A stretch of DNA of 64,000 nt from Nitrobacter sp051535235 (GCF_051535235.1 NZ_JBPPLZ010000006.1:189259-253258), one strand, 5' to 3'; counted from the first letter of the stretch, positions 1-9,637 are shown. Made by a program: numbers and translations. Notes: generated from the letters alone by a model not told the origin.

Positions 1-209
1 GTGCCGGGATTAAGCTGGCCGCCGGAGACCTTCCGGACGATAGTCGATGGCCCTGTTGCCTTGGTATGGTTTTGGGGAGCGTCTGGCAATAGTCGCGCGA
101 CAGGGCGTTTGCGATCCGCTTCGACGTCCTCTGATCGCCGTTGGCAAAAAAACAGCTACCTTATGGCGGGGCTGCGCACCCGGCCCGGATATCCTGAGGA
201 GGGAATGCT

Positions 210-1232
210 CTGAGGAGAGAAATATCGGATCACCCGATACTGGTCACCGGCGCGGCGGGGTTCATCGGATTTCATGTCGTCGCCCGGCTCCTGGAGCAGG
301 GACGCCCGGTTGTCGGAATCGACAACCTCAACAGCTACTACGATCCCGCGCTCAAGGCTGCTCGGCTCGACATCCTGCGCAAGGATCCGCGGTTCCGTTT
401 CGTCAAGGCCGATCTTGCCGATCGCGCGATGACGGCCTCCCTGTTCGCCGAACATCGCCTTTCGGTCGTGCTCCATCTCGCGGCCCAGGCGGGCGTACGC
501 TATTCGTTGCAAAATCCGGACGCCTACGTCGATTCCAACCTCGCGGCGTTCGCCAATGTCCTTGAAGGATGCCGGCACGGCGAATGCCCTCACTTGCTGT
601 TCGCTTCGTCGTCCTCCGTTTATGGCGCCAACACGAAACTTCCGTTTTCCGTCCACGACAACGTCGACCACCCGGTCAGCCTGTATGCGGCGACGAAGAA
701 ATCCAACGAACTGATGGCGCATGCCTACAGTCATCTTTACCGCACGCCGATGACGGGACTGCGCTTCTTCACGGTCTATGGTCCGTGGTACCGGCCTGAT
801 ATGGCGCTCTACAGGTTCGCCGACGCGATCGTTGGCGGGCAGCCGATCAGGCTGTTCAATCACGGCAACATGCGGCGGGATTTCACCTATATCGACGACG
901 TCGTTGAGGCCGTTATCCGCCTGATCGATCATGTGCCGCGCGGCGAAGCGAACGGCGTTCAGGATCCCGGGACGAGTTCAGCCCCCTGGCGAATCTACAA
1001 CATCGGCAACAACAAGCCGGCGGAATTGATGAGCGTCGTCGCGCTGCTGGAGAAGGAGTTCGGACGGACGGCCCAAAAGGAGATGCTCCCGATGCAGCCG
1101 GGCGACGTGCAGGCCACATTCGCCGATATCGACGATCTCGCGCGCGACATCGGTTTCCGTCCCTCGACGTCGCTTGAAGACGGCATCCATCGTTTTGCAA
1201 CCTGGTATTCTCGCTATCATCGGGTCAGTTAG
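210..1232 (+). CDS. NAD-dependent sugar epimerase, UDP-glucuronate 4-epimerase type
   Basis: Extended SDR sugar epimerase, about 340 residues. The Rossmann motif TGAAGFIG lies about 14 residues in, the catalytic YAATK in the middle, and YGPWYRPDMA resembles the YGPWGRPDMA signature of UDP-glucuronate 4-epimerases, which make UDP-galacturonate for surface polysaccharide. The family call is firm; the exact substrate is inferred. The start is odd: the frame has no ATG, GTG or TTG between the stop at 195-197 and the glycine motif. I use CTG at 210, 6 bases after a strong ribosome site GAGGAGGG (196-203). An ATG at 205 lies in another frame and stops after two codons. The 209 bases upstream show no gene I can support. 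It leads a same-strand series of activated-sugar genes. Confidence 0.82.
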   Translation: MRREISDHPILVTGAAGFIGFHVVARLLEQGRPVVGIDNLNSYYDPALKAARLDILRKDPRFRFVKADLADRAMTASLFAEHRLSVVLHLAAQAGVRYSLQNPDAYVDSNLAAFANVLEGCRHGECPHLLFASSSSVYGANTKLPFSVHDNVDHPVSLYAATKKSNELMAHAYSHLYRTPMTGLRFFTVYGPWYRPDMALYRFADAIVGGQPIRLFNHGNMRRDFTYIDDVVEAVIRLIDHVPRGEANGVQDPGTSSAPWRIYNIGNNKPAELMSVVALLEKEFGRTAQKEMLPMQPGDVQATFADIDDLARDIGFRPSTSLEDGIHRFATWYSRYHRVS

Positions 1233-1397
1233 CGGTTCGATTCTGACATTTGCATCCCGACGCATCGTGATCGGTTTCCGGTCGAGTTGGATCATGCCCC
1301 CGGAAATTATCGCCTGATCGCATTTTCTTGCGGCGGACCGGTATCCACCCCGCCGGAAAATGCTCTAATGGACACATCGGAATGTGGAGACGGTTTT

Positions 1398-2810
1398 GTG
1401 AGTGAGCGCATCATCCCTTTGGTTATGTGCGGCGGCGCGGGAACCAGGCTGTGGCCGGCCTCGCGGGAAGGCCGTCCGAAGCAGTTTCTGCCGCTGTTCG
1501 GGTCGCGTTCGACGTTTCAGGATACGCTGAGGCGGGTTTCCGATCCGGCGCTGTTCGAGCGGCCGATCGTGATCACCAACGCCGCATACCGTTTCATGGT
1601 GCTGGAACAACTCGCGGAGATCGGACTTGAGGCGGACATCCTGCTGGAGCCGGCACGGCGCGATTCCGGACCGGCGATCGCCGCGGGCGCCGTCTTCGCG
1701 CAGATGCGCGACAGCGACGCCGTCGTGCTTGCGCTCGCCGCGGATCATGTGGTGCGCGACACCGATGCGTTCGTCTCGGCGTGCCGTCAGGGCCTCGCCG
1801 CCGCGAATGCCGGCCGCATCGTGACCTTCGGCGTCCGGCCGGAGCGGGCGGCGACCGAGTACGGCTATATCAGTCCGGGGGCGGCGATCGCAGGCGATGT
1901 GCGCGCCGTGACGACATTCGTCGAGAAGCCCGATCCGCAAACCGCCTCGGGCTATGTCGAAGCGGGTTATCTCTGGAACAGCGGCAACTTCATGTTCCGC
2001 GCCGCGGTGCTTCTCGATGAATATCGCAACGTCGATCCCGAGAGCGTTCGGTCGGTGTCGGATGCTGTGGCCCATGCCGGCCGGGATCTCGGCTTCGTCA
2101 CGCTCGACCCCGCCGCCTTCGCCAAGGCGCGGGCGATTTCCATCGATTACGCAGTGATGGAAAAGACCGAACGCGCCGCCGTGGTGCCGGTCGATTGCGG
2201 CTGGTCGGATGTCGGGTCGTGGCACGCGGTGTGGGAATTGTCGGACAAGGACAGTCAGGGCAACGCGGCGCAAGGGACCGCCGTGTTCGAGGATTCCCGC
2301 AACTGCAATATCTCGACGGACAGGGCGCTGGTCGCGCTTGAAGGCGTCGACGATCTCGTCGTGGTGGCGACGCAGGATGCGGTGCTGGTGTCGCGCCAGA
2401 AGGATGCCAACGGGCTGAAGCGCCTGGTCGCGAAACTGAAAGCCGTCGCGCCGCAGGTCACCGAAGAGCATCTCCGTGTCCATCGGCCGTGGGGCGCCTA
2501 TCAGTCGATCGACAAGGGCGAGCGGCATCAGGTCAAGCACATTACCGTGAAGGCCGGTGAGCGGTTGTCGCTGCAAAAACACCATCATCGCTCGGAGCAC
2601 TGGATCGTGGTCCGGGGCGCCGCGAAGGTCACGGTGGATGACCTCGTCAAGACCGTGCATGAAAACGAGTCGATCTATATTCCGATCGGAGCCACCCACC
2701 GGCTGGAAAATCCCGGCAAGATTCCTCTGGAATTGATCGAAGTACAGACCGGCAGCTACCTTGGCGAGGACGACATTGTAAGGATTGAGGATGACTATCG
2801 TCGAAGCTGA
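1398..2810 (+). CDS. manC: Mannose-1-phosphate guanylyltransferase / mannose-6-phosphate isomerase
   Basis: Bifunctional type II enzyme making GDP-mannose for exopolysaccharide or LPS. The N-terminal nucleotidyltransferase shows MCGGAGTRLWPASR with the GxGxRLWP signature; FVEKPD follows mid-domain. The C-terminal cupin isomerase contains RPWGAY and HHHRSEHW metal ligands. With the GTG start at 1398, preceded by GGAG 8 bases upstream, the protein has 470 residues, the normal family length. An in-frame ATG at 1368 has a poorer ribosome site and would add ten residues. It follows the epimerase by about 165 bases and precedes sugar dehydrogenase and aminotransferase genes. Confidence 0.93.
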   Translation: MSERIIPLVMCGGAGTRLWPASREGRPKQFLPLFGSRSTFQDTLRRVSDPALFERPIVITNAAYRFMVLEQLAEIGLEADILLEPARRDSGPAIAAGAVFAQMRDSDAVVLALAADHVVRDTDAFVSACRQGLAAANAGRIVTFGVRPERAATEYGYISPGAAIAGDVRAVTTFVEKPDPQTASGYVEAGYLWNSGNFMFRAAVLLDEYRNVDPESVRSVSDAVAHAGRDLGFVTLDPAAFAKARAISIDYAVMEKTERAAVVPVDCGWSDVGSWHAVWELSDKDSQGNAAQGTAVFEDSRNCNISTDRALVALEGVDDLVVVATQDAVLVSRQKDANGLKRLVAKLKAVAPQVTEEHLRVHRPWGAYQSIDKGERHQVKHITVKAGERLSLQKHHHRSEHWIVVRGAAKVTVDDLVKTVHENESIYIPIGATHRLENPGKIPLELIEVQTGSYLGEDDIVRIEDDYRRS

Positions 2811-3018
2811 GTTGCGGGGGCGAATCAGCTATTCTGTGGAAACATTTGTATAGATCCTGTTCCCCGGACGCGGACGTTCTACACGTATCATGTAATTCTT
2901 TGAATCAAAACGTGTTGGGATTGTTATTCCTCTAATCGCCACGTTCGTTATGGCGTGCTAGGGAGAGCGCACGATCAGGGTTCAGGGATGCCTGGACCGG
3001 TCGATTTCGAGGTACCTG

Positions 3019-4029
3019 ATGAGTTTGAAGCCATCTGCATTGAAAACTGCAGGGTCGGAGCGTGTGCTGCGTGTCGGCGTGGTCGGCGCCGGTATCATGG
3101 GCAGCAATCACGGCCGCGTGCTGTCCGGTCTCGCCGGCGTCAGGCTCGCCGGCATTGTTGATCCCTTGCTTGCGCACCGCGCTCGTGCGACCGAGCTGAT
3201 CGGTTGCCGGACGTTCGGGACGTTCGACGAACTGATGGCGGCCGGCGTCGACGCAGTCACCATCGCGGCGCCGACACACCTTCATTGCGAGTTGGCGCTG
3301 GCCTGCATCGAGCGCGGCGTTCACGTTCTGGTCGAGAAACCGATCGCCTCGACGGTGGAGGAAGGCTGCAAGATCGTCACCGCTGCCCAGCGCGCCGGTC
3401 TCACCTTGATGGTCGGCCATGTCGAGCGCTTCAATCCCGCGGTCGCCGCCATCAAGCAGGCGATCAAAGGCGAGGATATTCTCTCGATCGCGATCACGCG
3501 GGTCGGTCCGTTTCCGCCGCGCATGTCGAATGTCGGTGTCGTGATCGATCTCGCCGTGCATGACATCGATCTGATCCGCTGGTTCACCGAATCCGAAATC
3601 GTTGACGTGCAGCCCCAGCTTTCCAGCGCCGTCGCCGAGCGCGAGGATATCGCTCTGCTTCAGTTCCGGACCGCGTCGGGCGTGCTTGCGCATATCAATA
3701 CGAACTGGCTGACGCCGTTCAAGGCCCGCAGCGTCACCGTCGCCACCCGCGGCAAATACATCATGGGCGACCTGCTGACTCGCCAGGTCACCGAATGCTT
3801 CGGATTCCAGCCGGATGGCAGCTATTCGATGCGCCACCTCCCGGTGGGCCATGATGAACCTTTGCGCGCCGAACTGATCGCGTTCGTCGATGCGGTGCGC
3901 TCAGGAAAGGCTCCGGCGGTAAGTGGCGGTGAAGGCGTCGCCAGCCTCGAGATCGCGATCAAGTGCCTTGAAGCGCCGTCTTCCGTCGCGCCGCCGGTGC
4001 GGCCGGCTCCGCGCCGCGTCGCCGGCTGA
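3019..4029 (+). CDS. Gfo/Idh/MocA family NAD(P)-dependent sugar dehydrogenase
   Basis: 336 residues. An N-terminal Rossmann fold with GVVGAGIMGSNHGR starts near residue 18, and the family's EKP motif (LVEKPIAS) lies near residue 110. The C-terminal substrate domain carries DLAVHDIDLIRW, where the histidine is a usual catalytic residue. A GAGG ribosome site precedes the ATG. Only 16 bases separate it from a DegT-type aminotransferase. That pairing is known from pathways that oxidise C3 of a UDP-sugar and then transaminate it (WbpB/WbpE type), so a role in making an amino sugar for surface polysaccharide is likely. The exact sugar is inference. Confidence 0.88.
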   Translation: MSLKPSALKTAGSERVLRVGVVGAGIMGSNHGRVLSGLAGVRLAGIVDPLLAHRARATELIGCRTFGTFDELMAAGVDAVTIAAPTHLHCELALACIERGVHVLVEKPIASTVEEGCKIVTAAQRAGLTLMVGHVERFNPAVAAIKQAIKGEDILSIAITRVGPFPPRMSNVGVVIDLAVHDIDLIRWFTESEIVDVQPQLSSAVAEREDIALLQFRTASGVLAHINTNWLTPFKARSVTVATRGKYIMGDLLTRQVTECFGFQPDGSYSMRHLPVGHDEPLRAELIAFVDAVRSGKAPAVSGGEGVASLEIAIKCLEAPSSVAPPVRPAPRRVAG

Positions 4030-4045
4030 TCGTCCAGAGGACTGA

Positions 4046-5194
4046 ATGCAGCAGCACATGCCTGCGAAGGCGATTCCATTCATTGATGTCGTCGAACAGC
4101 GCCGTCGTCTCGGCAAACGTATCGACGATGCGGTTGCGCGGGTGCTGACACATTGCCAGTTCATCAACGGTCCCGAGGTCGCACGCCTGGAAGCCGATCT
4201 GGCCGCATTCACCGGCGCCCGGCGTGTGGTGGCCTGCGCCAGCGGCACCGACGCGCTGCTGATGGTGCTGCTGGCGAAAAACGTCGGCCCCGGCGACGCG
4301 GTGCTCTGTCCGACATTCACCTTCTGCGCGACCGGCGAGGTCGTGGCGCTGCTCGGCGCTACGCCGGTGTTCGTCGATGTCGATGAGACGACGTTCAATA
4401 TCGACGTCGCTTCGCTGAAGAGCGGCATTGCGGTCGCGAAAAAGCAGGGCCTCCGGCCCAGGGCCATCATTCCCGTCGACCTGTTCGGTCAGCCCGCCGA
4501 TCATGATGCGGTCGCAGCCGTGGCCGCGGCCGAGGGCATGTTCGTTCTCGATGACGCCGCGCAAGGGTTCGGCGCGACCTACAAGGGGAAACGGCTGGGT
4601 ACGTTCGGCCTTGCGACCGCGACCAGTTTCTTCCCCGCCAAGCCGCTCGGCTGCTATGGCGACGGCGGTGCGATCTTCACCGACGATGACGACCTGGCGG
4701 ACATGTTGCGCAGCGTGCGCGTGCACGGGCAGGGGTCTGATCGGTACGACAATGTACGGCTGGGTCTGACCGGGCGCCTCGATACGATGCAGGCGGCGAT
4801 CCTGATCGAGAAGCTCGGGATATTTCCCGACGAGATTGCGGCGCGGGACGCGGCGGCGCGGCGTTACAACGAAGCTCTCGGAGACGTTGCGATCGTGCCC
4901 CGCGTGGCGGCGGATTGCACGTCGGTATGGGCGCAGTATACCATCCGGCTGCCGAACGGGGATCGCGGGGCGCTGGCTTCCGCGCTGAAGGCGCAAGGCA
5001 TTCCGACTGCGATCTATTATCCGAAGTCGCTGCATCAGCAGACCGCGTACCGGAATTTCCCGGTCGCCGCCGCGGGCCTTGCCGTCAGCGAAAGGCTGTC
5101 GCGCGAGGTCATCAGCCTGCCCATGCATGCTTACCTTGATGAATTGACGCAGGAGCGGATCATCGAGGCTGTGCGCGCCGCGCTTGCGAACTGA
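4046..5194 (+). CDS. DegT/DnrJ/EryC1/StrS family PLP aminotransferase
   Basis: 382 residues, full length for sugar aminotransferases. The N-terminal FINGPEVARLE and CASGTDALLM motifs are typical, with SGTDAL binding the cofactor phosphate. DDAAQGFGA supplies the aspartate that pairs with the pyridine nitrogen, and the Schiff-base lysine is in SFFPAKPLGCYGDGG. It probably transaminates a 3-keto UDP-sugar made by the dehydrogenase just upstream, the two genes being nearly contiguous. The ATG follows GAGGA closely. WbpE-like enzymes are the best analogues. Confidence 0.9.
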   Translation: MQQHMPAKAIPFIDVVEQRRRLGKRIDDAVARVLTHCQFINGPEVARLEADLAAFTGARRVVACASGTDALLMVLLAKNVGPGDAVLCPTFTFCATGEVVALLGATPVFVDVDETTFNIDVASLKSGIAVAKKQGLRPRAIIPVDLFGQPADHDAVAAVAAAEGMFVLDDAAQGFGATYKGKRLGTFGLATATSFFPAKPLGCYGDGGAIFTDDDDLADMLRSVRVHGQGSDRYDNVRLGLTGRLDTMQAAILIEKLGIFPDEIAARDAAARRYNEALGDVAIVPRVAADCTSVWAQYTIRLPNGDRGALASALKAQGIPTAIYYPKSLHQQTAYRNFPVAAAGLAVSERLSREVISLPMHAYLDELTQERIIEAVRAALAN

Positions 5195-5237
5195 TTTCGC
5201 CATTTTGCGCCGGGAGCCGATCCTGTAGAAACGCCGG

Positions 5238-6767
5238 ATGCTTGGACGCATTTTCACCGTCGGCGGATATACGCTGCTCTCGCGGCTGACGGGATTTGCG
5301 CGCGACATCGTGCTCGCCGCGGTGCTCGGCGCCGGGCCGGTCGCTGATGCCTTCTTCGTCGCGTTGCGGCTGCCGAATCATTTTCGGGCGATTTTCGCCG
5401 AGGGAGCCTTCAACGCGGCGTTCGTTCCGGCCTATGCGCACGTTCATGGCGAGGGCGGTGATGCCTCGGTGCGACTGTTCGCCGATCGCATCTTTACGCT
5501 GCTGTTCCTGTCCCAGGTCGTTCTGCTTGTCGTGGCATGGATTTTCATGCCGCAGGCCATCAGCATCCTGGCGCCGGGATTCTCCGACGACGTCGAGCAG
5601 CGACGGCTGGCCATCGAACTGACGCGGATCACCTTTCCCTATCTGCTGCTGATCACGCTGGTTACGCTGTACGGCGGCATGCTGAACGTCATGCATCGCT
5701 TCGCGAGCGCGGCGGCGGCGCCGATCTTCCTCAACCTGTCGATGATCATGACGCTGGCGCTTGCGGCCTTCTTCCCGAGCGCCGGCCACGCGGCGGCCTG
5801 GGGCGTGCTGATCTCCGGCTTCCTCCAGGTTTTTCTGCTGGCCGGCGATCTTGGCCGGCATGGCGGATTGCCGCGGTTCTCGCCGCTCGAACTGAGCGAT
5901 GACATCAGATCGTTTTTTCGTGCGCTCGCGCCCGCCACCGTGGGCTCGATGGGCACGCAACTGGCGATGTTCGCCGACACCATCATCGCGACGTTTCTCC
6001 CGACCGGGGCGCTGTCGGCGCTGTATTACGCCGACCGACTCAACCAACTGCCGATCGGGGTGATCGGCATCGCCATCGGCACCGTGCTGCTGCCGGAAAT
6101 GTCGCGGCAGATCACGGGCGGCGATCACGCTGGCGCGACGGCGTCGCAGCGCCGTGCGTTCGAGTTCACGCTGTTGTTTTCGATGCCGTTCGTCGCCGCA
6201 TTCCTCACCGTTCCGGATGTCATCATGCGGGCGATGTTCGCGCGCGGCGCGTTTTCCGTAGCCGATGCGGCAGCCGCGGGAGCGACGCTGTCGGCCTACG
6301 CCGTGGGCCTCATCCCTTTCGTGCTGATCCGCAGCGCGGTCGCGACCTTCTACGCACGCAAGAACACCGCGACGCCGGTGAAAGCATCGCTCACCGGGAT
6401 CGGCGTCAATCTCGCGCTCAAGGTCGCGTTGATGGGCTCGCTGGCGCAGGTCGGTCTGGCGTTGGCCACCGCCGTCGGCGCCTGGGTCAATCTTCTGCTC
6501 GTGATCGGATTTGCGGTGCGGGCAGGGTATTTCGAGGTCGATCGTCCGTTGCGGATCTCGCTCGGCAAATTCCTGATCGCGGGCGTGGTGCTTGCGGCGG
6601 CGCTGTGGCTGACCGCGCGCCTGGCGTCCGGGCAATTCGCGCACTGGAGCACGATGCGCGACGAGGCGGCTCTTGGACTGCTGATCGTCGTCGGCGCGCT
6701 CGTCTATGCCGGCGCGATCTTGCTGCTGTTCGGCCCGCGCTGGTTGAGGTCGTTGGTGCGGGGCTAG
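5238..6767 (+). CDS. murJ: Lipid II flippase MurJ (MviN)
   Basis: 509 residues with about 14 hydrophobic segments, the standard MOP-superfamily MurJ length. The N-terminal GGYTLLSRLTGFARDIVLA and DAFFVALRLPN blocks are diagnostic. It flips the undecaprenyl-linked peptidoglycan precursor across the inner membrane and is normally essential. It starts 43 bases after the aminotransferase, on the same strand, so it may be read with the sugar genes. The stop lies at the end of a charged tail (WLRSLVRG). Confidence 0.95.
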   Translation: MLGRIFTVGGYTLLSRLTGFARDIVLAAVLGAGPVADAFFVALRLPNHFRAIFAEGAFNAAFVPAYAHVHGEGGDASVRLFADRIFTLLFLSQVVLLVVAWIFMPQAISILAPGFSDDVEQRRLAIELTRITFPYLLLITLVTLYGGMLNVMHRFASAAAAPIFLNLSMIMTLALAAFFPSAGHAAAWGVLISGFLQVFLLAGDLGRHGGLPRFSPLELSDDIRSFFRALAPATVGSMGTQLAMFADTIIATFLPTGALSALYYADRLNQLPIGVIGIAIGTVLLPEMSRQITGGDHAGATASQRRAFEFTLLFSMPFVAAFLTVPDVIMRAMFARGAFSVADAAAAGATLSAYAVGLIPFVLIRSAVATFYARKNTATPVKASLTGIGVNLALKVALMGSLAQVGLALATAVGAWVNLLLVIGFAVRAGYFEVDRPLRISLGKFLIAGVVLAAALWLTARLASGQFAHWSTMRDEAALGLLIVVGALVYAGAILLLFGPRWLRSLVRG

Positions 6768-6822
6768 CCCCGCGGGGCTCTCCTGCAGTATAACGACCCT
6801 GCAACGGTGGCGGAGATCACAT

Positions 6823-9120
6823 ATGGCTCCCGTGAAATTCGGCATCGGCCAGAGCGTCCGGCGCAAGGAAGACGACGCGCTTGTTCGCGGCAAGGGCCGC
6901 TACACCGACGATCATGCGCCTTCCGGTGCATTGCATGCGCTGATGCTGCGTTCGCCGCATGCCCATGCGACATACAGGATCGATGCGTCGCGCGCCGGCG
7001 GTCTGCCGGGCGTTGCGTTGATCCTGACCGCGGCGGACGTCGCCGATCTCGGCGGCTTGCCCTGCCAGTTCAATCTTCCGGACCAGCCTTTCACCGCGCC
7101 GCCATATCCGATCCTTCCCCGTGACGAGGTGCGGCATGTCGGCGACGCCGTCGCTTTCGTGGTCGCCGACACGGTCGAGCACGCACGCGACGCGCTCGAG
7201 GCGATCGAAGTGGAGTGGACGCCGCTCACCTCGGTGGTGGGAGTCGCCAACGCCGTGAAGAAGGGCGCGCCTCAGGTCTGGCCCGATCACGCGGGCAACC
7301 TCCTGTTCGATGTTTCGATCGGCGACAAGGATGCGACCGATGCTGCTTTCGCGGGTGCGCATGCGGTGGCGGAAATCTCGATCGTCAATCCGCGCGTCGT
7401 CACCAACTACATGGAGACGCGCGCTGCCGTCTGCGAATACGACGCCAGTCGTGATCATCTGACGCTGACGGTGGGCAGTCAGGGCAGCCATCGGCTGCGC
7501 GAGATTCTCTGCCGCTCCGTGCTGAAAATTCCGACGGAAAAGATGCGCGTGATCTGTCCGGATGTGGGCGGCGGATTCGGCACCAAGCTGTTTCCCTATC
7601 GCGAATACGCGCTGATCGCGGTCGCCTCGAAAAAACTTCGCAAGGCTGTCAAATGGACGGCCGAGAGATCGGATCATTTCGTCGGAGACTCGCAAGGCCG
7701 CGACAACCTCACCACCGCGCGTATGGCGCTCGCGGAAGACGGCAGGTTCCTCGGCATGGATGTCGACCTGATGGGAGACATGGGAGCCTATCTCTCCACC
7801 TTCGGCCCCTACATTCCCTATGGCGGAGCCGGGATGCTGCCGGGCCTTTACGATATCCAGGCGTTTCACTGCCGCGTACGCGCCGTGTTCACCAACACCG
7901 TGCCGGTGGATGCCTATCGCGGTGCCGGCCGCCCCGAGGCCGCTTATGTGGTGGAGCGGCTGGTCGATGCCGCGGCGCGCAAGCTCGGCATGATGCCGGA
8001 CGCCATCCGGCGCAGGAATTTCATTGCGCCGAAAGCGATGCCGTACAGGACAGCGACCGGTAAAATCTATGACTCCGGCGATTTCGCCGCGCATATGAAG
8101 CGCGCCATGGAGATCGCCGGCTGGAAGGAATTTCCGAAGCGGGCCAGGGCGGCGAAGAAGCGAGGGCTGGTTCGCGGCAGAGGGCTCGCGACCTATGTCG
8201 AGGTTTGCGGCACCATGGGTCGCGAGCGGGCCGACGTGCGACTCGACGCAGACGGCGACGTCACGGTGCTGATCGGCACGCAGTCGAGCGGGCAGGGCCA
8301 TGCCACCGCCTATGCGCAGATCATCGCCGATCAGTTCGGATTGCCGCCCGAGCGAATTCATATGATCCAGGGCGACACCGACGTGGTCGTCTCCGGTCTC
8401 GGCACCGGCGGATCGAGTTCGATTCCCTCCGGCGGCGTCAGCGTCGAGCGGGCTACCCGCAAGCTCGGCGCCCAGCTCTGCGAGATCGCGTCAGAGGCGC
8501 TCGAAACCAGTTCGGCCGATCTCGAAATCAGCGACGGCTCGGTTCGTATCGCGGGCACCGACCGTTCGATCTCCTTCGCCGACCTCGCCAAGCGCGTCGC
8601 CGATCCCTCGAAGCTGACAGCCAATGAGAGTTTCAGCAGCGCCGACGGCACCTATCCGAACGGCACCCATGTCGTGGAAGTCGAGATTGATCCGGCGACG
8701 GGAAAGATCGGGTTGGTCAACTATGTCGTTGTCGACGATTTCGGCATGACGTTGAATCCGCTTCTGCTGGCGGGACAGATCCATGGCGGCACCATGCAGG
8801 GCATCGGCCAGGCGCTGATGGAGCAGGCCGTCTACGATGCGACGGACGGACAGCTCGTCACCGGCACGTTCATGGATTACGCGCTGCCGCGCGCGGCCGA
8901 CGGCACCTCGATCACGTTTGAGACCCGCAACGTCCCCTGCGTCACCAATCCTCTCGGGGTGAAGGGAGCGGGCGAAGCGGGTGCCATCGGCTCCTGCCCG
9001 GCGGTGGTCAACGCCATCATCGATGGCCTGTGGCGCGAATACGGGATCGACCATATCGACATGCCGGCCACGCCCGAGCGGGTCTGGACGGCGATCCGCG
9101 CGCGCCAGCGCCAGCTTTAA
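6823..9120 (+). CDS. Xanthine dehydrogenase-family molybdopterin-binding subunit (CoxL form II type)
   Basis: 765 residues, a complete large molybdenum subunit. The N-terminal a/b hammerhead domain begins GQSVRRKEDDALVRGKGRY. The cofactor region carries AYRGAGRPEA, the form II marker, rather than the AYxCSFR loop of true CO dehydrogenase. GVKGAGEAGAIGSCP near the C-terminus holds the catalytic glutamate. It is therefore an aldehyde, purine or heterocycle hydroxylase of unknown substrate. No FAD or 2Fe-2S subunit gene is adjacent. The ATG follows GGAG by 8 bases. A convergent exported-protein gene lies beyond a shared hairpin. Confidence 0.9.
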   Translation: MAPVKFGIGQSVRRKEDDALVRGKGRYTDDHAPSGALHALMLRSPHAHATYRIDASRAGGLPGVALILTAADVADLGGLPCQFNLPDQPFTAPPYPILPRDEVRHVGDAVAFVVADTVEHARDALEAIEVEWTPLTSVVGVANAVKKGAPQVWPDHAGNLLFDVSIGDKDATDAAFAGAHAVAEISIVNPRVVTNYMETRAAVCEYDASRDHLTLTVGSQGSHRLREILCRSVLKIPTEKMRVICPDVGGGFGTKLFPYREYALIAVASKKLRKAVKWTAERSDHFVGDSQGRDNLTTARMALAEDGRFLGMDVDLMGDMGAYLSTFGPYIPYGGAGMLPGLYDIQAFHCRVRAVFTNTVPVDAYRGAGRPEAAYVVERLVDAAARKLGMMPDAIRRRNFIAPKAMPYRTATGKIYDSGDFAAHMKRAMEIAGWKEFPKRARAAKKRGLVRGRGLATYVEVCGTMGRERADVRLDADGDVTVLIGTQSSGQGHATAYAQIIADQFGLPPERIHMIQGDTDVVVSGLGTGGSSSIPSGGVSVERATRKLGAQLCEIASEALETSSADLEISDGSVRIAGTDRSISFADLAKRVADPSKLTANESFSSADGTYPNGTHVVEVEIDPATGKIGLVNYVVVDDFGMTLNPLLLAGQIHGGTMQGIGQALMEQAVYDATDGQLVTGTFMDYALPRAADGTSITFETRNVPCVTNPLGVKGAGEAGAIGSCPAVVNAIIDGLWREYGIDHIDMPATPERVWTAIRARQRQL

Positions 9121-9147
9121 GTTCCCCACCTGTCCGGCGGACGATAA

Positions 9148-9178
9148 AAAGGGCGAACCGGCCGGCGGTTCGCCCCTT
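9148..9178. terminator. Bidirectional hairpin terminator
   Basis: A perfect 10-bp stem (9151-9160 with 9166-9175) and a 5-base loop lie between two convergent genes. On the minus strand the stem is followed by a run of five T, so it best ends the CHRD gene. On the plus strand the T run is shorter. Confidence 0.85.
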
Positions 9179-9211
9179 TGCTGAATGTCTTGTGTCCGCG
9201 ATGTGGCGAGG

Positions 9212-9637
9212 CTACTTCGAGACCTGCCCGCGGATTTCGCCGCCCGGATGGGCTGCGGTATGAACGTTGACATAGTACTTGCCGGCCAAGAGGTCGGCGG
9301 CTTGCGCATCGGTCAGCGTGGCGCTGCCTTCGGCGGGACTGGACGTCGCATTCGGGATTGCAACCGCAATGCCCGCATTCTGGCCCGCGGCCGCCGGGCC
9401 GTGGAAATGGGCCGCCGTCGCCGGACCGGTCAGACCCGAATAGGTCAGCTTCCAGGTTAGTTTTTTGGACGCGGGATCGTAATTCGCCTCGACCGTCCCG
9501 GTGCCCTTGCTGGTATTGGCGGGCACTTCGGATGCGCCGTTCAGGGTTGCTTTCAGCGTTTCGGCGGACGCCTGGCCTGCCAAACCGATCGCGGCAGCGA
9601 AAGCGAGTGTGACGAACGAAATCTTGGCGGCTTTCAT
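9212..9637 (-). CDS. Exported CHRD-domain protein
   Basis: 141 residues. A clear signal peptide (residues 1-25, ending GQASA-E) is followed by one CHRD domain. Its marks are LNGASEVPANTSKGTGT, AAHFHGPAAAGQNAG and YYVNVHTAAHPGGEIRGQ, which end the domain at the C-terminus. CHRD domains occur in chordin and many bacterial secreted proteins; the bacterial role is unknown. It is probably periplasmic. The gene stands alone, with a terminator directly downstream. Confidence 0.9.
   Translation of the reverse strand: MKAAKISFVTLAFAAAIGLAGQASAETLKATLNGASEVPANTSKGTGTVEANYDPASKKLTWKLTYSGLTGPATAAHFHGPAAAGQNAGIAVAIPNATSSPAEGSATLTDAQAADLLAGKYYVNVHTAAHPGGEIRGQVSK

Noticed and set aside
1..213. 70-residue frame at the window start
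   Set aside because: No recognisable protein or ribosome site; the stop coincides with ATG-CTC-TGA near the epimerase start.
6823..9120. Aerobic CO dehydrogenase large subunit
   Set aside because: The active-site loop is AYRGAGR (form II), not AYxCSFR, and the coxM/coxS partners are absent.
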